Part shown: one piece after another, positions 1 through 12,000 of the stretch
Position numbering within the stretch: the first letter of the stretch is position 1
Layout of the letters: each line of letters opens with the position of its first letter
Assembly: GCA_008828725.1 (NCBI GenBank)
Contig: MEHQ01002981.1
Coordinates: 74,751-138,750 of the forward strand
Length of the DNA: 64,000 bases
Reading direction: 5' to 3'
Source: Saccharina japonica
Taxonomy: Eukaryota > Sar > Phaeophyceae > Laminariales > Laminariaceae
Position numbers and translations under genes: made by a program
The notes under the pieces: generated by a model
The model's database searches: none
What the model saw: only the letters and a program-made list of their open reading frames with translations
What the model was told of the DNA's origin: nothing

Positions 1-29
1 ATATACTACCGTACATCATTTCTTGTCTT

Positions 30-762
30 GTGCAAAGTATGGTTTTCTTATTCCTCCTACACACGAGTATACCCATAGAAATGAGTGCCGCAGCAGCAGC
101 AGCAGAGACAGGAAGACGACGAGTACAGCTCGCAACAGCAGCCGTTATGAATACTGTGTTGGAGAGTGCTGCTGCTGCTGCAGCAGCAGAGACAGAAAGA
201 CGACGAGTACAGTTCGCAACAGCAGCCCAATGGGGTTTATCTCTTAGCAGGCGGCATTTTTCAGAAGGGGAATTATTTTCGTGGCCCATGGCACAACGAA
301 GAGCAATATTTCTCCGTATAGCGTCGCCCAGAGACCAGCAACGAGGAAATATACGAAGGTTCATAGCACACACCCACAGCAGCAATGAGTGCCGCAGCAG
401 CAGCAGCCGAGTCAGGAAGACGACGAGTACAGCAGCAGAGACAGAAAGACGACGAGTACAGCTCGCAACAGCAGCCGAATGGGGTCTTCTAGCAGGCGGC
501 GTTTTTTAGGAGGGAAATTCTTTTCGTGGCCCAGGGCACAACGAATAGCAATATTTGTCCGTGTAGCGTCGCCCAGAGACCAGCAACGAGGAAAGATACG
601 AAGGTTCATAGCACACACCCACAGCAGCTATAAGTGCCGCAGCAGCAGCAGCAGAGACAGGAAGACGACGAGTACAGCTCGCAACAGCAGCCGCATGAAT
701 ACTGTGTTGGAGAGTGCTGCTGCATTAGCAGCAGCAGCAGGGACAGAAAGACGTTGAGTTCA
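30..762. repeat. CAG-rich tandem repeat, units of about 245-305 bp
   Basis: A module with a CAG/GCA run, a GACGACGAGTACAG motif and a block containing GCGTCGCCCAGAGACCAGCA recurs with starts near 83, 387 and 632. The open frames here (30-509, 389-757) read Ala-, Ser- or Arg-rich simple sequence and change with frame, so I treat them as repeat artefacts. A low-complexity exon cannot be excluded because the region meets the window edge. Confidence 0.75.
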
Positions 763-1083
763 GTTCGAAATCCAGTCCCAGACCTTGGACGCAAATAGCA
801 GTGTAGTGCTGGGTTGGCACGGCAGCCGAACAGAGCTTGGATGCAATAGCAGTGTAGGGGTGTGGCGACGCGCCCTCCCCCGAACCCCCCCCCCTCCCGG
901 GGCCCCCGACAGTGTGCGTTCGAAATACAGTCCCAGACCTTGGACGCAAATAGCAGTGTAGTGGTCGGTTGGCACGGCAGCCGAACAGAGCTTGGATGCA
1001 ATAGCAGTGTCGGGGGGGGGCGACGCCCCCCCTCCCGAACCCCCCCCCCCCGGGGCCCCCGACAGTGTGCGTTCGAAATATAT
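763..1083. repeat. C-rich tandem repeat of about 155 bp with GC palindromes
   Basis: The sequence GTTCGAAAT recurs at 763, 918 and 1071, giving two full units of 155 and 153 bp. Each unit ends in a G-run/C-run block (near 840-905 and 1009-1060) able to form a long GC hairpin. There is no coding signal. Confidence 0.8.
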
Positions 1084-1191
1084 GTACTGTATTTTTAAAA
1101 ATATACCTGGTATGACAGTTGTACAGCTTTCACTGCGGATCTAGTACAACCTGACAGCTCACATCATTTTTCCGGATCGCTCGGAAACATT

Positions 1192-2319
1192 TCAAAACGT
1201 ACACTCGGTTTTTACGTGAAATCGGGGGCAGGTCACGGAACGCGTCGACAGGCTTCGACGAGCTCTCTTACTTGCCGGTGTCTGTCCAACGCATACGAAG
1301 CCGTCCTGGGAGGGGCCATGCTGTTGGCAGTGGGTAGGCTGCTTTCCACTGAGCCCATACCGTGACCATCGGCAACAATTCACCACCTGGCACTTGACAC
1401 GAAAACTAATCAATTGGCCTAACAAAAAATGGTTTTTATGGTCGGAACACACTGTCGCAATACCGCCCGTTGCTAAACCCCAGGACGGTGGTCTTATGCA
1501 GGTGTCATGGGAGCAACGCCGGGTGATGATGTCCACCATGTTCTCTGCCGCATGCTGTTTGCAGTACACCGCCGTCTTGCTTCCCTCGACATTGAAACTC
1601 GGCTGCTTCATGCAGGTATCATGTAAGCAACGCCTATTTTGAACGTCTACCATGCCGTCCTCAGCGTGTAGCTTACAGTACACCGCCGTCTTGCTACCCT
1701 CGAAATTGAAATTCGGCCATTTCATACAATATTCATGTGAGCAACGCCTGCTGCTAACGGCCACCATGTCTTCCGCCGCATGCTGTTTGCAGTACACCGC
1801 TGTCTTGCTTCCCACGACATTGAAGCTCGGATGCTTCGTGCAGGTGACATAGGAACAACACTTGCGGCGAAGGTTCACCATACCGTCCTCAGCGTGTAGC
1901 TTGCAATACACCACCGTCTTGCTGCCCTCAACATTGAAAATCGGCCTCTTCATGCAGGTTTCATGTGAGCAACGCCGGCTTGCGATGTTCACCATGTCAT
2001 CCGCCGCATGCTGCTTGCAGTACACCGCCGTCTTGCTTCCCTCGACATTGAAACTCGGCTGCTTCGTGCAGGTGCCATATGAGCAACGCTTGCCGCGAAC
2101 GTTCACCATGCCATCTTCAGCATGTACCTTGCAGTACGCCGCCGTCTCGCTGCCCTCGACATTGAAACTCGACCGCTTTATGCAGGTGTCATGTGAGCAA
2201 AGCTTGCTGCGAACGTTCACCATACCGTGCTCAGCGTGTTGCTTGCAATACGCCCCCATATTACCTTTAACAGCGAAACCCGCCTGCTTCATGCAACCCT
2301 CGCTTGAGCAACGCCCCAT
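1192..2319 (-). CDS. EsV-1-7 repeat protein, 375 aa, 7 canonical + 2 terminal units
   Basis: Single-exon open frame encoding a Cys/His repeat protein of the EsV-1-7 family, expected to bind metal through each Cys3-His unit. Units begin at Cys4, 41, 79, 117, 155, 193 and 231 and follow C-x4-C-x16-C-x2-H-x12 (x15 in the first unit), with a conserved core FNVEGSKTAVYC. Two diverged units start at Cys269 and Cys310. The C-terminus has a basic patch, KRARR, that could be a nuclear localisation signal. Units 2-7 alternate K(V/L)HAEDGMV and KQHAA..MV, so the real repeat is a 76-residue dimer. The ATG is chosen because its context aligns with the starts of the other two genes. Brown-algal members include the developmental regulator IMMEDIATE UPRIGHT, but the function of this gene is unknown. 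Upstream exons cannot be excluded. Confidence 0.88.
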   Translation of the reverse strand: MGRCSSEGCMKQAGFAVKGNMGAYCKQHAEHGMVNVRSKLCSHDTCIKRSSFNVEGSETAAYCKVHAEDGMVNVRGKRCSYGTCTKQPSFNVEGSKTAVYCKQHAADDMVNIASRRCSHETCMKRPIFNVEGSKTVVYCKLHAEDGMVNLRRKCCSYVTCTKHPSFNVVGSKTAVYCKQHAAEDMVAVSSRRCSHEYCMKWPNFNFEGSKTAVYCKLHAEDGMVDVQNRRCLHDTCMKQPSFNVEGSKTAVYCKQHAAENMVDIITRRCSHDTCIRPPSWGLATGGIATVCSDHKNHFLLGQLISFRVKCQVVNCCRWSRYGLSGKQPTHCQQHGPSQDGFVCVGQTPASKRARRSLSTRSVTCPRFHVKTECTF

Positions 2320-2620
2320 TATCGTCGGACACGGGTTGGTGACGACAGCGGTGTGATTACCTGAGGAACATCAGGTGGCGAGAGTGGGACAGCAAGGATG
2401 TATAAGGCATAGGCGGAGCTGTCACGCCTGCAACTGGTAGACATGTTTCCGCGGTAAGCGACCATTAAACGACTTCTGTCGCCACGCGCTGCACTAAAAT
2501 GGTCTTACCGATTCACTGATCGAACTCGGCGAGGAGAGAGACTGCCGGCCACACCGTTCAATCTTCTGACATTGTACCGCTGTTTGATTCCTCAAGGAAC
2601 TCGTAAGTACAGTTACTTTG
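2320..2620 (-). promoter_or_regulatory. Conserved 5' flank of the EsV-1-7 gene
   Basis: The 300 bp upstream of the start keeps long blocks shared with 45,787-46,070, upstream of the gene in copy 2. Both carry CCTCAGGTA about 45 bp before the ATG, which could be a splice site or the start of a transcript leader. No TATA box or other named promoter element is recognised. Retention of the flank together with the gene suggests the duplication carried the promoter. Confidence 0.4.
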
Positions 2621-4159
2621 AAAGAGAGTTTAGGATCGGAGGGAAACACAAAAACACTCCATTCAACAACCCTGTGGGACACGGAAGTACGATGCTGTTG
2701 CACTCACTTTTTTTAATACACTCTCGCCTATGTATAGTTAGGATTCTGAAGGATCCGTCTTGTTCTGAACATATCTCTTCGTACGAGTACGTTTCGGCAA
2801 AAAGGTAAATACGTCGACACAAAAAGGCCGTCGGGACACATTGATCGATGGTTTGGGCTCGATCCGAGCACCGTAGCGCGCATACCTAGGGTTCAAAAGT
2901 GTTATTTCGGCGGGAGTGGCTACAACTAAATCCCGGGTGCTCTGTGTGGAGCCTTATTTTGTAGGCACTTACACATAAATAACCGCGTATGTTTCGCCCC
3001 TTCACGAATTTATGAGCAGGCAGCCCTGCCATTAAAGTTACCAATAGCCAGACAACATAACATGCAGCAAACACAATTTTTTCAACGCTACCGCTAATAA
3101 GCACCAGCAGGCAACACCGTGCGTGCATCGAACGCCAACCTGAGCTGTACAGGGGTGGCTATTCATAGTTGTGATCATCGGAGCCTTCGGTCAGTGAGCA
3201 AACGTCTACCTTCCTGTGCCTTTGCTGTGTGTGTAAGACGTACACTGAATCTGGACGGAAAGGTAGGGATCATACAGCATGCAAATAATACAAATTACGT
3301 TACAATCTCGCCTAGATTGCACCACAAGCGGGAGCGCGCCACGCCAAGCGCTTGCGGCAGGCCCGCTGTGTCCTGCTGTGGCTATTTATATTTTTTATTA
3401 TAAAAGGGCTTTCATCCGTCATCACTCGACAACAATCACCACCTTTCTCTGTTCTGCCGATGTGCTGTCCTTAATATGTGTCGCGTCTGGCGCGCACAGC
3501 CATAAGTACTACCAGGTACATCGATATATTAACCTTTGATGATGTGCAGAATTCGTCACGTTGCCCAATTTGGGATCGAAGGAGCGAGTACAATATTCGG
3601 CGAGTTCGTGCCTACTTTGTTTTTCACTTTTTGTTTTGTATTGTGTACTTAAGCCAGACACAACAGACAGCAGGGACAGCACACAAGCAGTTCAGAGTGC
3701 GTGCTGCAACCAGCTGGACACAAGGCTATATATACACGCCTGCCGTCCGCCAGCATATACATATGCAAGATCACGCGCTTCCGGTGTTTTGTCCGTGCTG
3801 TATTGCTCTGGGCCCCTACTGTTGTACATCTTAAATTTCTTCATTTATCAGACCCTGCGATCTGTAGAGCTGGAGATATCTGCAGATTCTGTTGCTGTGC
3901 TATACCGCAATGGCAGCAGCGAAGCAAAGCAAGACTGCGATTTCAGTAGGCAGCCGAGAGAGCAGGCGATCCACAGTCGATCGAGTAAGGCGCTACATAC
4001 TAAATGTATATATACACACCACTGGATTAAAACATACGACGAGGAAATAACCGAGTAAAGCTCCGGCCGACATTGAAGAAGCGCGATATCTATTAAACTC
4101 GTAAAATCCTCGTTCGAGCAGCGAGTGGCGGGTTAGCGGTGCACGATGCACCTTTGACC
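2621..4159. other. Gene-free duplicated DNA
   Basis: Aligned to about 46,070-47,580 in copy 2. Frames of 60-165 codons on both strands (for example 3,561-4,058 +) are not maintained in the partner. I see no gene here. A TACCAGGTA site at 3,510-3,518 is preserved in copy 2 at 46,934. Confidence 0.6.
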
Positions 4160-5490
4160 TCTTCACACCAAAACCAAGTCATATTTGTCATTCTGCACAC
4201 AAAGAGGGAGTAAGCATCGATGACACTACTGTAGTAAAACCAAGCCGTTTTTATGTCTGACAAAACAAAAACAAGACAATTTTGATCCCGACACAAAAAC
4301 CAACATTAGTTCGAACCTAACCCCTGAATCATGTCAATTGAGATCCCCATTTTGAAATCGAGACAATTTCGATGCCCCAAAAAAGAAAATCAGTCAATTT
4401 CAATCACGCACACCATCACTATGTACCCACACGTGAACACAGCCGATTTAGATCCACACAACAAAACCAACTACCGTAATCATGCGAAGGTTCGCACCTA
4501 TCGGAAGGTTGGCACCCATCGGGGAGATAACACCGGGGTGCGATAAAAAATACAAGGTAGAAACATGTTATCGTGTTTTCGCACCCCCATCGGAGAAATC
4601 GCACCCCGGTGTGATCTCTCCGCAGAAATTTGAGGGCCACCGCAGCGGGTCTGTAGTAGGTAATATAATAATATATTTCATACTCCGAAGAGATATCACC
4701 AGTGCGCCACTCCTCTCAAACGTACTTTACCAACGCATGATAGGTCACGTCGTTTTAGGTCGCTTTGAGTCATTTACGCAGCACCGTCGCCCCAGTACGG
4801 CACGGTGTATTTCGATTCAGCAGCGCACCTATCGGAGAGATCGCACTGGGGGTGCGCCAAAATAGAAGAACGGCATGATTTAATTGTGTTTCGGCACCCC
4901 CATCGGAGAGAACGCACCCATCGGAGAGATAGCACCGGGGTGTGATAAAAACACAACGCAGAAACATTTAAAAACGCGATCGCACCCGGTTCGAACCTTC
5001 GCATGATTACGGTAGTTATGGACTAGCACAAAACCCTCGTCTAATTATATCCAGACACTAAGTAGAACAAAATCAGTTTCAAACACCACAACAAAACCAA
5101 GTGGACTGCGATACGTACACCGAAATCGAGTCAATTTGCACCCCCCTCATATAAACGTCGTTCGCCTTAAATAAACCACAACTAAGTCATTTCCAAGCCG
5201 TACGCCAACCACAAATAAAAAACGGCCGGCACACCAAATCCAAGTCAATATCGACAACGCAAACGATACATAATAACTAAACTTAGACCAACGACACATA
5301 TAACCCACGTCAATCTACACCCAAATTAAACAAATCATTTTTGCCACTCACACACTCATCAGGTATACAACGACCACCTACACCCAGATTCCCACACTAA
5401 GCCCAAGGCGTTTCGTTTCTCCACAAAAACCATGTTAGATTCGACTCACCGGACTGCAATCAAGTCAGTTTCGATCCCTTACACAAAAGC
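4160..5490. repeat. Degenerate minisatellite, AAAACCAAGTCAATTTCGAT type
   Basis: Imperfect units of about 28-35 bp built on ACACAAAACCAAGTCA followed by ATTTCGATCCC recur throughout, interrupted by the TIR element at 4,469-5,017. The same array occurs in copy 2 at 47,590-48,400, so it predates the duplication. It is A- and C-rich on the plus strand and has no coding signal. Confidence 0.65.
4469..5017. mobile_element. Non-autonomous TIR DNA transposon, 549 bp
   Basis: The ends are inverted copies of AACTACCGTAATCATGCGAA (continuing GGTTCG). Copy 2 has an unoccupied equivalent near 47,918, so it inserted after the duplication. The interior carries several subterminal repeats related to CATCGGAGAGATCGCACC and GGGGTGCGAT in both orientations, as expected for transposase binding sites. 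No clear target-site duplication is seen, so the superfamily is open. No transposase is encoded. Confidence 0.75.
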
Positions 5491-8400
5491 GCATACGTTT
5501 CACAATGTCGTTCGGCGTCTATCGATGTGTGCTGCGTCTGTGTTCTCCATACAGTCCGGAAAATGTAGATATCGATCATTCGTTTTCCAGTTTTTATACG
5601 TATATTTATGATATACACGCGTGTCGTTTGAGTCGATGCGGATTAATTCCCACCGGGGCCGATATTTTTGCTGTTGCAAGGTGATGGCTGCGAGTCCAGG
5701 CTACACCAACAATATTGTGGTACTTGGGTTGGGGGCTTAAATTATTTAGCGGGGCTGTGCGTTGCTGTCGCAGAGCTGGCGCTGTGCGGTGTGCAATCTT
5801 GCGCACTCGCACATTCACACTAATAGGATTTGCAGAAAAAACGTTCAAAAGCTTACTACCAAATAAATGTATTGACATGTAGTTCGTTAGAAACGTGACC
5901 AAGTACATCATTTGAGAATAACCATACCTCACCCTGGTCGTTCTGCGTCGGACAAGAATATATGTTGGCATTTTATATATCTCAGTACGGACTTGTTTCG
6001 TTCAGATCCATGAAAAGGCCCCCTATACGGAGTTTCAAATGTGTCTATAAATAATCCGGACAACAACAATAATATGTTTGTTTTTATACCCGTACATCAT
6101 TTCACGTTTGACTACTTGAGCGGAGCGATCGGCAACTACGCATATGCCGACAGCCTGCACGGAACAGCGTATCTGTTGCAAACTGGGACCACCCACAATG
6201 TCCATTTCCTGCCATCCAGTAGAGAAGCAGCATGAGCTCTCATACGACCCTGATGCAGGGAAAATGTCTCCTCTATCGGTGCAACACCAGCTAGGGTGGA
6301 GACGTGAGAGCCAGACATGCTACATTTAATGTAACTCCGTTTTATAGATATCCCCATGATAGTGGTGAAACTGATCCTTGACTTTGCTACACCTCCGGAT
6401 CATTCCCGCGGTTTGTTCGTCGGCGCGTGTGTCCACCTCAACCCTAGTGGCCGGCAACGACGATACTCTCGACCGACGCTGCAGCGGTCGTGCGGGGGCT
6501 CGACGTGAAATGTACGGCCGGTATCCCCGCACTCTGCGAGCCATATCTGCCCTCTCAGCGTTTCGGCGCAACGCCTCGGCACCATACTAATATATTATCG
6601 GGATCTCTTCGGGGGCGTGCTCCCCGACCTCCAGTGCCTGGGAAGGGTCGACCACCCTGCCGGCGACATTGTAAGGGGGAAATTGCTGGGACGAACGCAA
6701 GGTTGAGATGTACGACATATTTCGCACTCATGGCACGTAACCGCCGTCCATGTTTCGTTTCGACTACGAATAGTACGTCAGAAAACGTCATTGTTTAGTT
6801 TATCGGAGCGCACCAGAGGTTGAGCAAATGACCCGGGTTGTTGTCGTGATCACAAGCGCGAGCATGGCCGACGTGGGCGGTGGCTAGCGAAGGCGTGTAG
6901 AGGCCTTAGGGTAAGGGGGCAGTGGCTGGTGTGGCATCTTGCGATCGCTTCCTCGTGGAGGGGAGACGGTCGCACGAACTCGACTATGAAGGGGGAAACG
7001 GCACGAATGTGAACGACGTGGAGAGCCCCCTCTCGACAAAGCTTGCAATATTATCATATTCTGACAATGCTAGATGGCCAGGGGTGGGGGGGGGTGTACC
7101 CTGGCTGCTTCCTAAGAGTGTTGGTTTATGAATCGAACGACTGAAAGACAGTTGCGGTGCTGCATCCAGTGTGCGGGCTTGCAGAGCCGTGGATTCATCC
7201 GGCGATGCCCTGCTGCACCAGCTCAGAGCGAAAGGCGGATCATGCATACAAACATGCAGTATATGAAATATTTTCATTTTTCACGCAGCCGAGTCTGCCG
7301 ATAAGGCGAAAGGCCGGCCATACGTATTTATTCCACAGATCAGATATGCGTATTCGTGAAATCAGGATCCGTCACGGGAACGACAAAACAGACCAAACGC
7401 ACACTGCAATGGCGGTGTGTGGTCTTACGTGCTTACTTGTACCTGCACATGTCTGGCAGTATGAGTCCTGGTATGTGCTATCACTCGAACTTTCTATCGT
7501 GTGGGGGTAAACAACATATTGTGTGGCGGCGTTCGGTGTGCTGATTCATCCATGGTTTTTATGGTGGGTGTTGAATGTACCCGTACCTACATGCACACCT
7601 GGCAGTACGGGTCGTAACACCTTGTATCTCTCGTCGATGCTATCGTGTGTGGGTGTACGCCGTGTTGTTCTGCGGGATAGGGTGGCTGCTATATACCTGG
7701 TATCCCTCGTGGGTGCGATGATACTCGTACAGATCGTGTGCACCATCGAGCGGCACAACCTCTACATCGTCGAAACCCCACATGGTATCAATTGATTATT
7801 CGATTCGTACCCATTGGTCGCTGGTATGTACAAAAAAGACAACGACACATCTCGACCCCTCACCGATCGAAATAAATGAACCATTCGTAAAGTTTGACAT
7901 CGATCGACCACACAAGGATTGCGTCATGAACTCCGAATGCGTCGCGCTGATTGAGGGATCCGACCGACGCTAGTGTGACTTTTTGTTACACCCCGGTCAA
8001 TTACATGTGGGGAGCGCCGACTAAGCGTCTGTTAAAAACACATTTGGCAGCTGCTGTGCTGAAAACAGGTGACGGAAACTCTCATCGCAATGACACCGTC
8101 GAAGCCGCTATGTTTATATCCTGGCCTTGCCCTGTACGATGTGGGTCACTGAAAGTACCTCGTACTTGTGTGTGCTCAAAATATTGCCCCTATCGTTCTC
8201 GTTTACAGTAGCCGGTGTGCGCCATACGCACATAATATAACGTATCGTTCTCGAATATATTGCCAGGGCAAACCTTATCGATGTACATTTGCGGAACGAT
8301 AAAAAAGGGAACAAGATGGTGGCCTATTGTGCTTGTCGCTGTCTCAGGCGTCAGATAGTGACGAGACACCCCTTTTTGTTGGGTTTTCTATTTTAGGGAA

Positions 8401-8545
8401 TATATTGCACCTCCGTTGGTCTCCATACGAGCGATACAAACCTATTATTTGACACTATGTTACTGATATGGCGATGAACGAGCCACAAAGTGGAACCATA
8501 ACGTTTGGTCTAAATCCCTTTATAATTTTTTTCATCAAATTCCTT
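5491..8545. other. Gene-free duplicated DNA (partner 49,390-52,520)
   Basis: The partner aligns throughout. The longest frame, 5,606-5,971 minus (121 codons), is not open in copy 2. A stretch at 6,660-6,790 aligns to 50,590-50,715 over about 120 bp with almost no indels, better than its surroundings, but the differences show no codon-position bias in either open frame. I see no gene. A TACCTGGTA site at 7,694 is retained in copy 2 at 51,542. Confidence 0.6.
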
Positions 8546-9034
8546 GGCCTATGCCAATGGGAACGCGGTCTTAAATCTTTGAATTGAATTTGTTTACACC
8601 ATTTCAGCGTCTTTAACTCGCGGGGGATTTTAAATGAGAGTTTCTACCGTCAGGACTATGTCATTATTTTTTCGAGAGCTTTCCAACGCAGGTAGAAGTT
8701 CATACAGGGTATGGCTTCAAAAATTATAGAGGAACTAGCATTTCGAAATATATTCAAATATTGGCTCGAAACTGGCACACGTTCCAATCTCGTCCAAAAT
8801 TGGGCCAATATTTGGAAGCTCAGCGAAATCTTGCTCCCTCGCAAGCATTTATTCACACTTGTTATTTATACACTATATGAACTATCACATGCATTGGAAA
8901 GCCCTCGCCAAAATAAAGAAATAGTCCTGACGGTAGAAAGCCAAATTTAAAGTTCCCCGCGAGCTAAAGACGCTAAAATGGTGTATAACACAACAATTCA
9001 AAGATTTGAGATCGCGTTCCCATTGGCATTCGTG
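8546..9034. mobile_element. Long-inverted-repeat (fold-back) MITE, about 490 bp
   Basis: The arms at about 8,548-8,712 and 8,866-9,032 are inverted copies over some 165 bp, with the outer end CCTATGCCAATGGGAACGCG. Shared inner blocks include TTTCTACCGTCAGGACTAT. Copy 2 lacks the element between its equivalents of 8,540 and 9,040. The outer 16 bases match the ends of the 813-bp element at 62,399, so both may use the same transposase. The flanks have changed too much to give a target-site duplication. Confidence 0.8.
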
Positions 9035-12000
9035 TTAGATCATCATAACATCGCTTGAATTCAATTTGCATTAAATAATTTGATTTCCATTCAGATAAAA
9101 TCACTTGATTTCAACTTTTATTTTTTGTTACCGCAATTTCAAAGCTGCAGTAGATAACCAAAGAGTTGCACTCTTGGGAAAACATTAGAGACCTCGGTGG
9201 TGTTCCTTTTTGAGGGCGACACTGCAACCAACATCAGCTGAGGCAAGTGCTTAGGACAGCGGCCAGTACAGAAGTTTCAACCAAGGGAGTGTTGGGATAG
9301 AGCACGTGACCTTTAGGATCTTGCAGGGTAGTTGCATGGGTGTAAGTTGGACGTGCCTTTTACAGAAGAGGTTCTGCTGTCCTTAAACTGATCGTCCGAA
9401 AAACGAGAAAACGAACTCAAACTGGTTTTCGACAAAACAAATTTGCATGTCACCGACGGGGGGATACTCCATTTTGAAAAAAAAGCAGAGCATGCAGAAG
9501 GGTTGCTCTGCACGCAATCTCAGTGGCCGGTATTCGAGTTTGGCTGACCTATTCCGCCCTTTGGCAATTTCATCCCAACAATATCTACGGAACGAGGCCA
9601 TCCTTGGTTCACGCATGTGGTATGTCGGCTGGGCAGATCCCCGCCGCCTCGCCTGTCTGTGAAGTTTTGTAATAGTAGCACTCATTCAATCCGCAATCAA
9701 TCGTAGTATGATGGACTCTCTGTGCTGCTGCTGCTACTACTCCTGTGTGTGTCATCCGTGTGTCAGTACAGTCTAATACCTTCATCCTGCAGCAATGATT
9801 TGGACTTGAAGAACAAGACCAATAATAATTACTGCTGTGCTTGCCTGTACCGATGATGCTGCTGCTGTAGTTGAATACGTCTGACGCACTCCGCTTACCT
9901 GGCGCTTCGATCTAATCAATAATCCATAGAGCGAGAGGAAAGTATTGACCGTACACGGGGTTTGTCCGCTGGGCGGCGAGCGGCCCGCCCGGACCCGTTC
10001 CCGGCCGCAGGGTAAATCCAGTGAAGTGGTGATGAGTACTCTTGTACCTGTAAGGCTGTATAACAACATAGGTAGTGCATTCAAATCGTAATCATTTATA
10101 GATAATCCGTGGACGTGTGCGAGTATATCAAGATGTGGAGCAGTACGATGTCGAGCGTCGTACCGTGTTCTGTCGTTTCCTTTGGTGGTATATTTCCGAT
10201 GAATATCATGAAATCGTCTGATGATTGACTCGGACTCACTCATGGCATGGGCCATGAACCATACATGTAGAGTCAACGACGTTTGATTGTGCTTCGCATC
10301 AAACACACGAATTACCGTCTGACCTACTCCGCTTTCTGGCGGTTCCATTCCAACAGCATTTCACGGACACGTGTACACGGGGTTACTGGGCGGGGCACGG
10401 CTCGGGACTGCGTCCCAACCCACCCCCCCCGCCGCCTCGCCTGTGTAGTATCATTATTGCAGCTTGTACGAGTAGCTGTGCCTGATATTCATCATGTAGA
10501 TATTTGTTTGTACGTACGTGGTAAATACGTACCGGTACGGGAACTTTTAATAAGATGTCACTGCTGTAGGCTAGAGGCTAGGTCCTGGTCGCGCACGAAA
10601 CAACCATCAATCGACGGGACCATAAGCTGAGCCTAATGAAACAACTCAGATGTAAATATTGCGTTTGTCCGTGACATAGCGACAGAGTATTGGAGTGCCA
10701 GTTGAAACGTTAGAGACAAATTTTATGTATTAGATCAACTGTGGAATTGATGGTTGATTGGCGACAGATCATTTTTATGGTTGAACTTCGATTCAGTAGC
10801 AAGTTTTAGGGAAAGACACGAAACAAATCGATGGAATTAGACGTCAAAACACTGTTGAAAACAAGTGGTTTTGGGGATTACGTTTTTTTGACACGACAGC
10901 ACCCAGTGATGAATCACTGAGAGTTTGTAAGAATAAGGCAAATATGTTTTGTAAGTTTTTTGTCGCTGTTTGCTGTTGTTTGTGTTCGTGTCGAAGGCAC
11001 CAGCGCAGTTGCGGATCGTACCCTTCTCCAGTTACAGAATAAATCCACAGGAGTTTCAACGTACATAATAGTACACTAATTTCAAGATAAATATCCAACA
11101 CTAAATTTACTCCATAAATCCCGCAAAGCATGAACGAAAACAACGAGGAATGGATGCTCCAAATTCGACTCAGAAACGAATTCCTTCAAAAATGAGCGAG
11201 ACAGCTGATTCCATACTTGTTTAAAGATGGTAAAGGTATCGGTGTTTTTTTTTAGTCGAACAAGATATAAAAAGGAATTTCGAAACTCCACTCCGATCCA
11301 TAAAGCAGTCTAACTTAAGTTAGATAGCCGTCTCGACACAAACTTCAATGCATTAAAAACTACGTACATCAGCACAGGATCAGCAGCAGTACAGCAGTAG
11401 TGGCGCATGAACATGTACGTGTATACACATTTTTGTATCATACAGCACCAGGTACAACAGGTAAGTGGTGTGTTTCCGTACGTAGAGCAGCTAGCTCCTG
11501 CTGCCAGCGGTACGCGACCAGGTAAAAATAGAGCAGAAAAGTGGCGGTTAAAAACATTTGTGCAAGCAGTTATAATATTCGTTTCGGATACAATTCATAC
11601 GTCATGATATCAGACTGAGTGTGACCGATGATAGGTACGATTTGTGCGAGTATCCCTACTACTTTACAGAAGTGTCATCAGTAGCGCCATGGTAGTACTC
11701 GTATATCCTGGCATGAAGTCTGACCTCCATAATCCACCACAACGCTGCTATCTGATACTGCTCTTTATAAAATGTTGGGGGTCGCGCGAGTCTGGCGGCC
11801 GTGCAGGCCCCCGGCGAAGCCCCCTCGTCTGGAGTTTCCATTCACCAGTCTATTTGGCTGTATACACCAAGTACATGGTGAAGTCTTCTTCAGATTAGGC
11901 AGGGCGTGTGCACGGTATGCCCGCAGACGATATCTTAGCACGGAGCATGAGTAAGGGCTAACGCCACGGTAGTCTTCACTGTACACATTACTCTACGGCG

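Noticed and set aside
1862-2356. Plus-strand 164-codon frame, with similar ones antisense to each EsV-1-7 gene (for example 22,163-22,648 minus, 44,963-45,451 plus)
   Set aside because: They are antisense shadows: the 38-codon repeat keeps the opposite strand open, and they read repeated SACCLQYTAVLLPSTLKL instead of Cys/His units.
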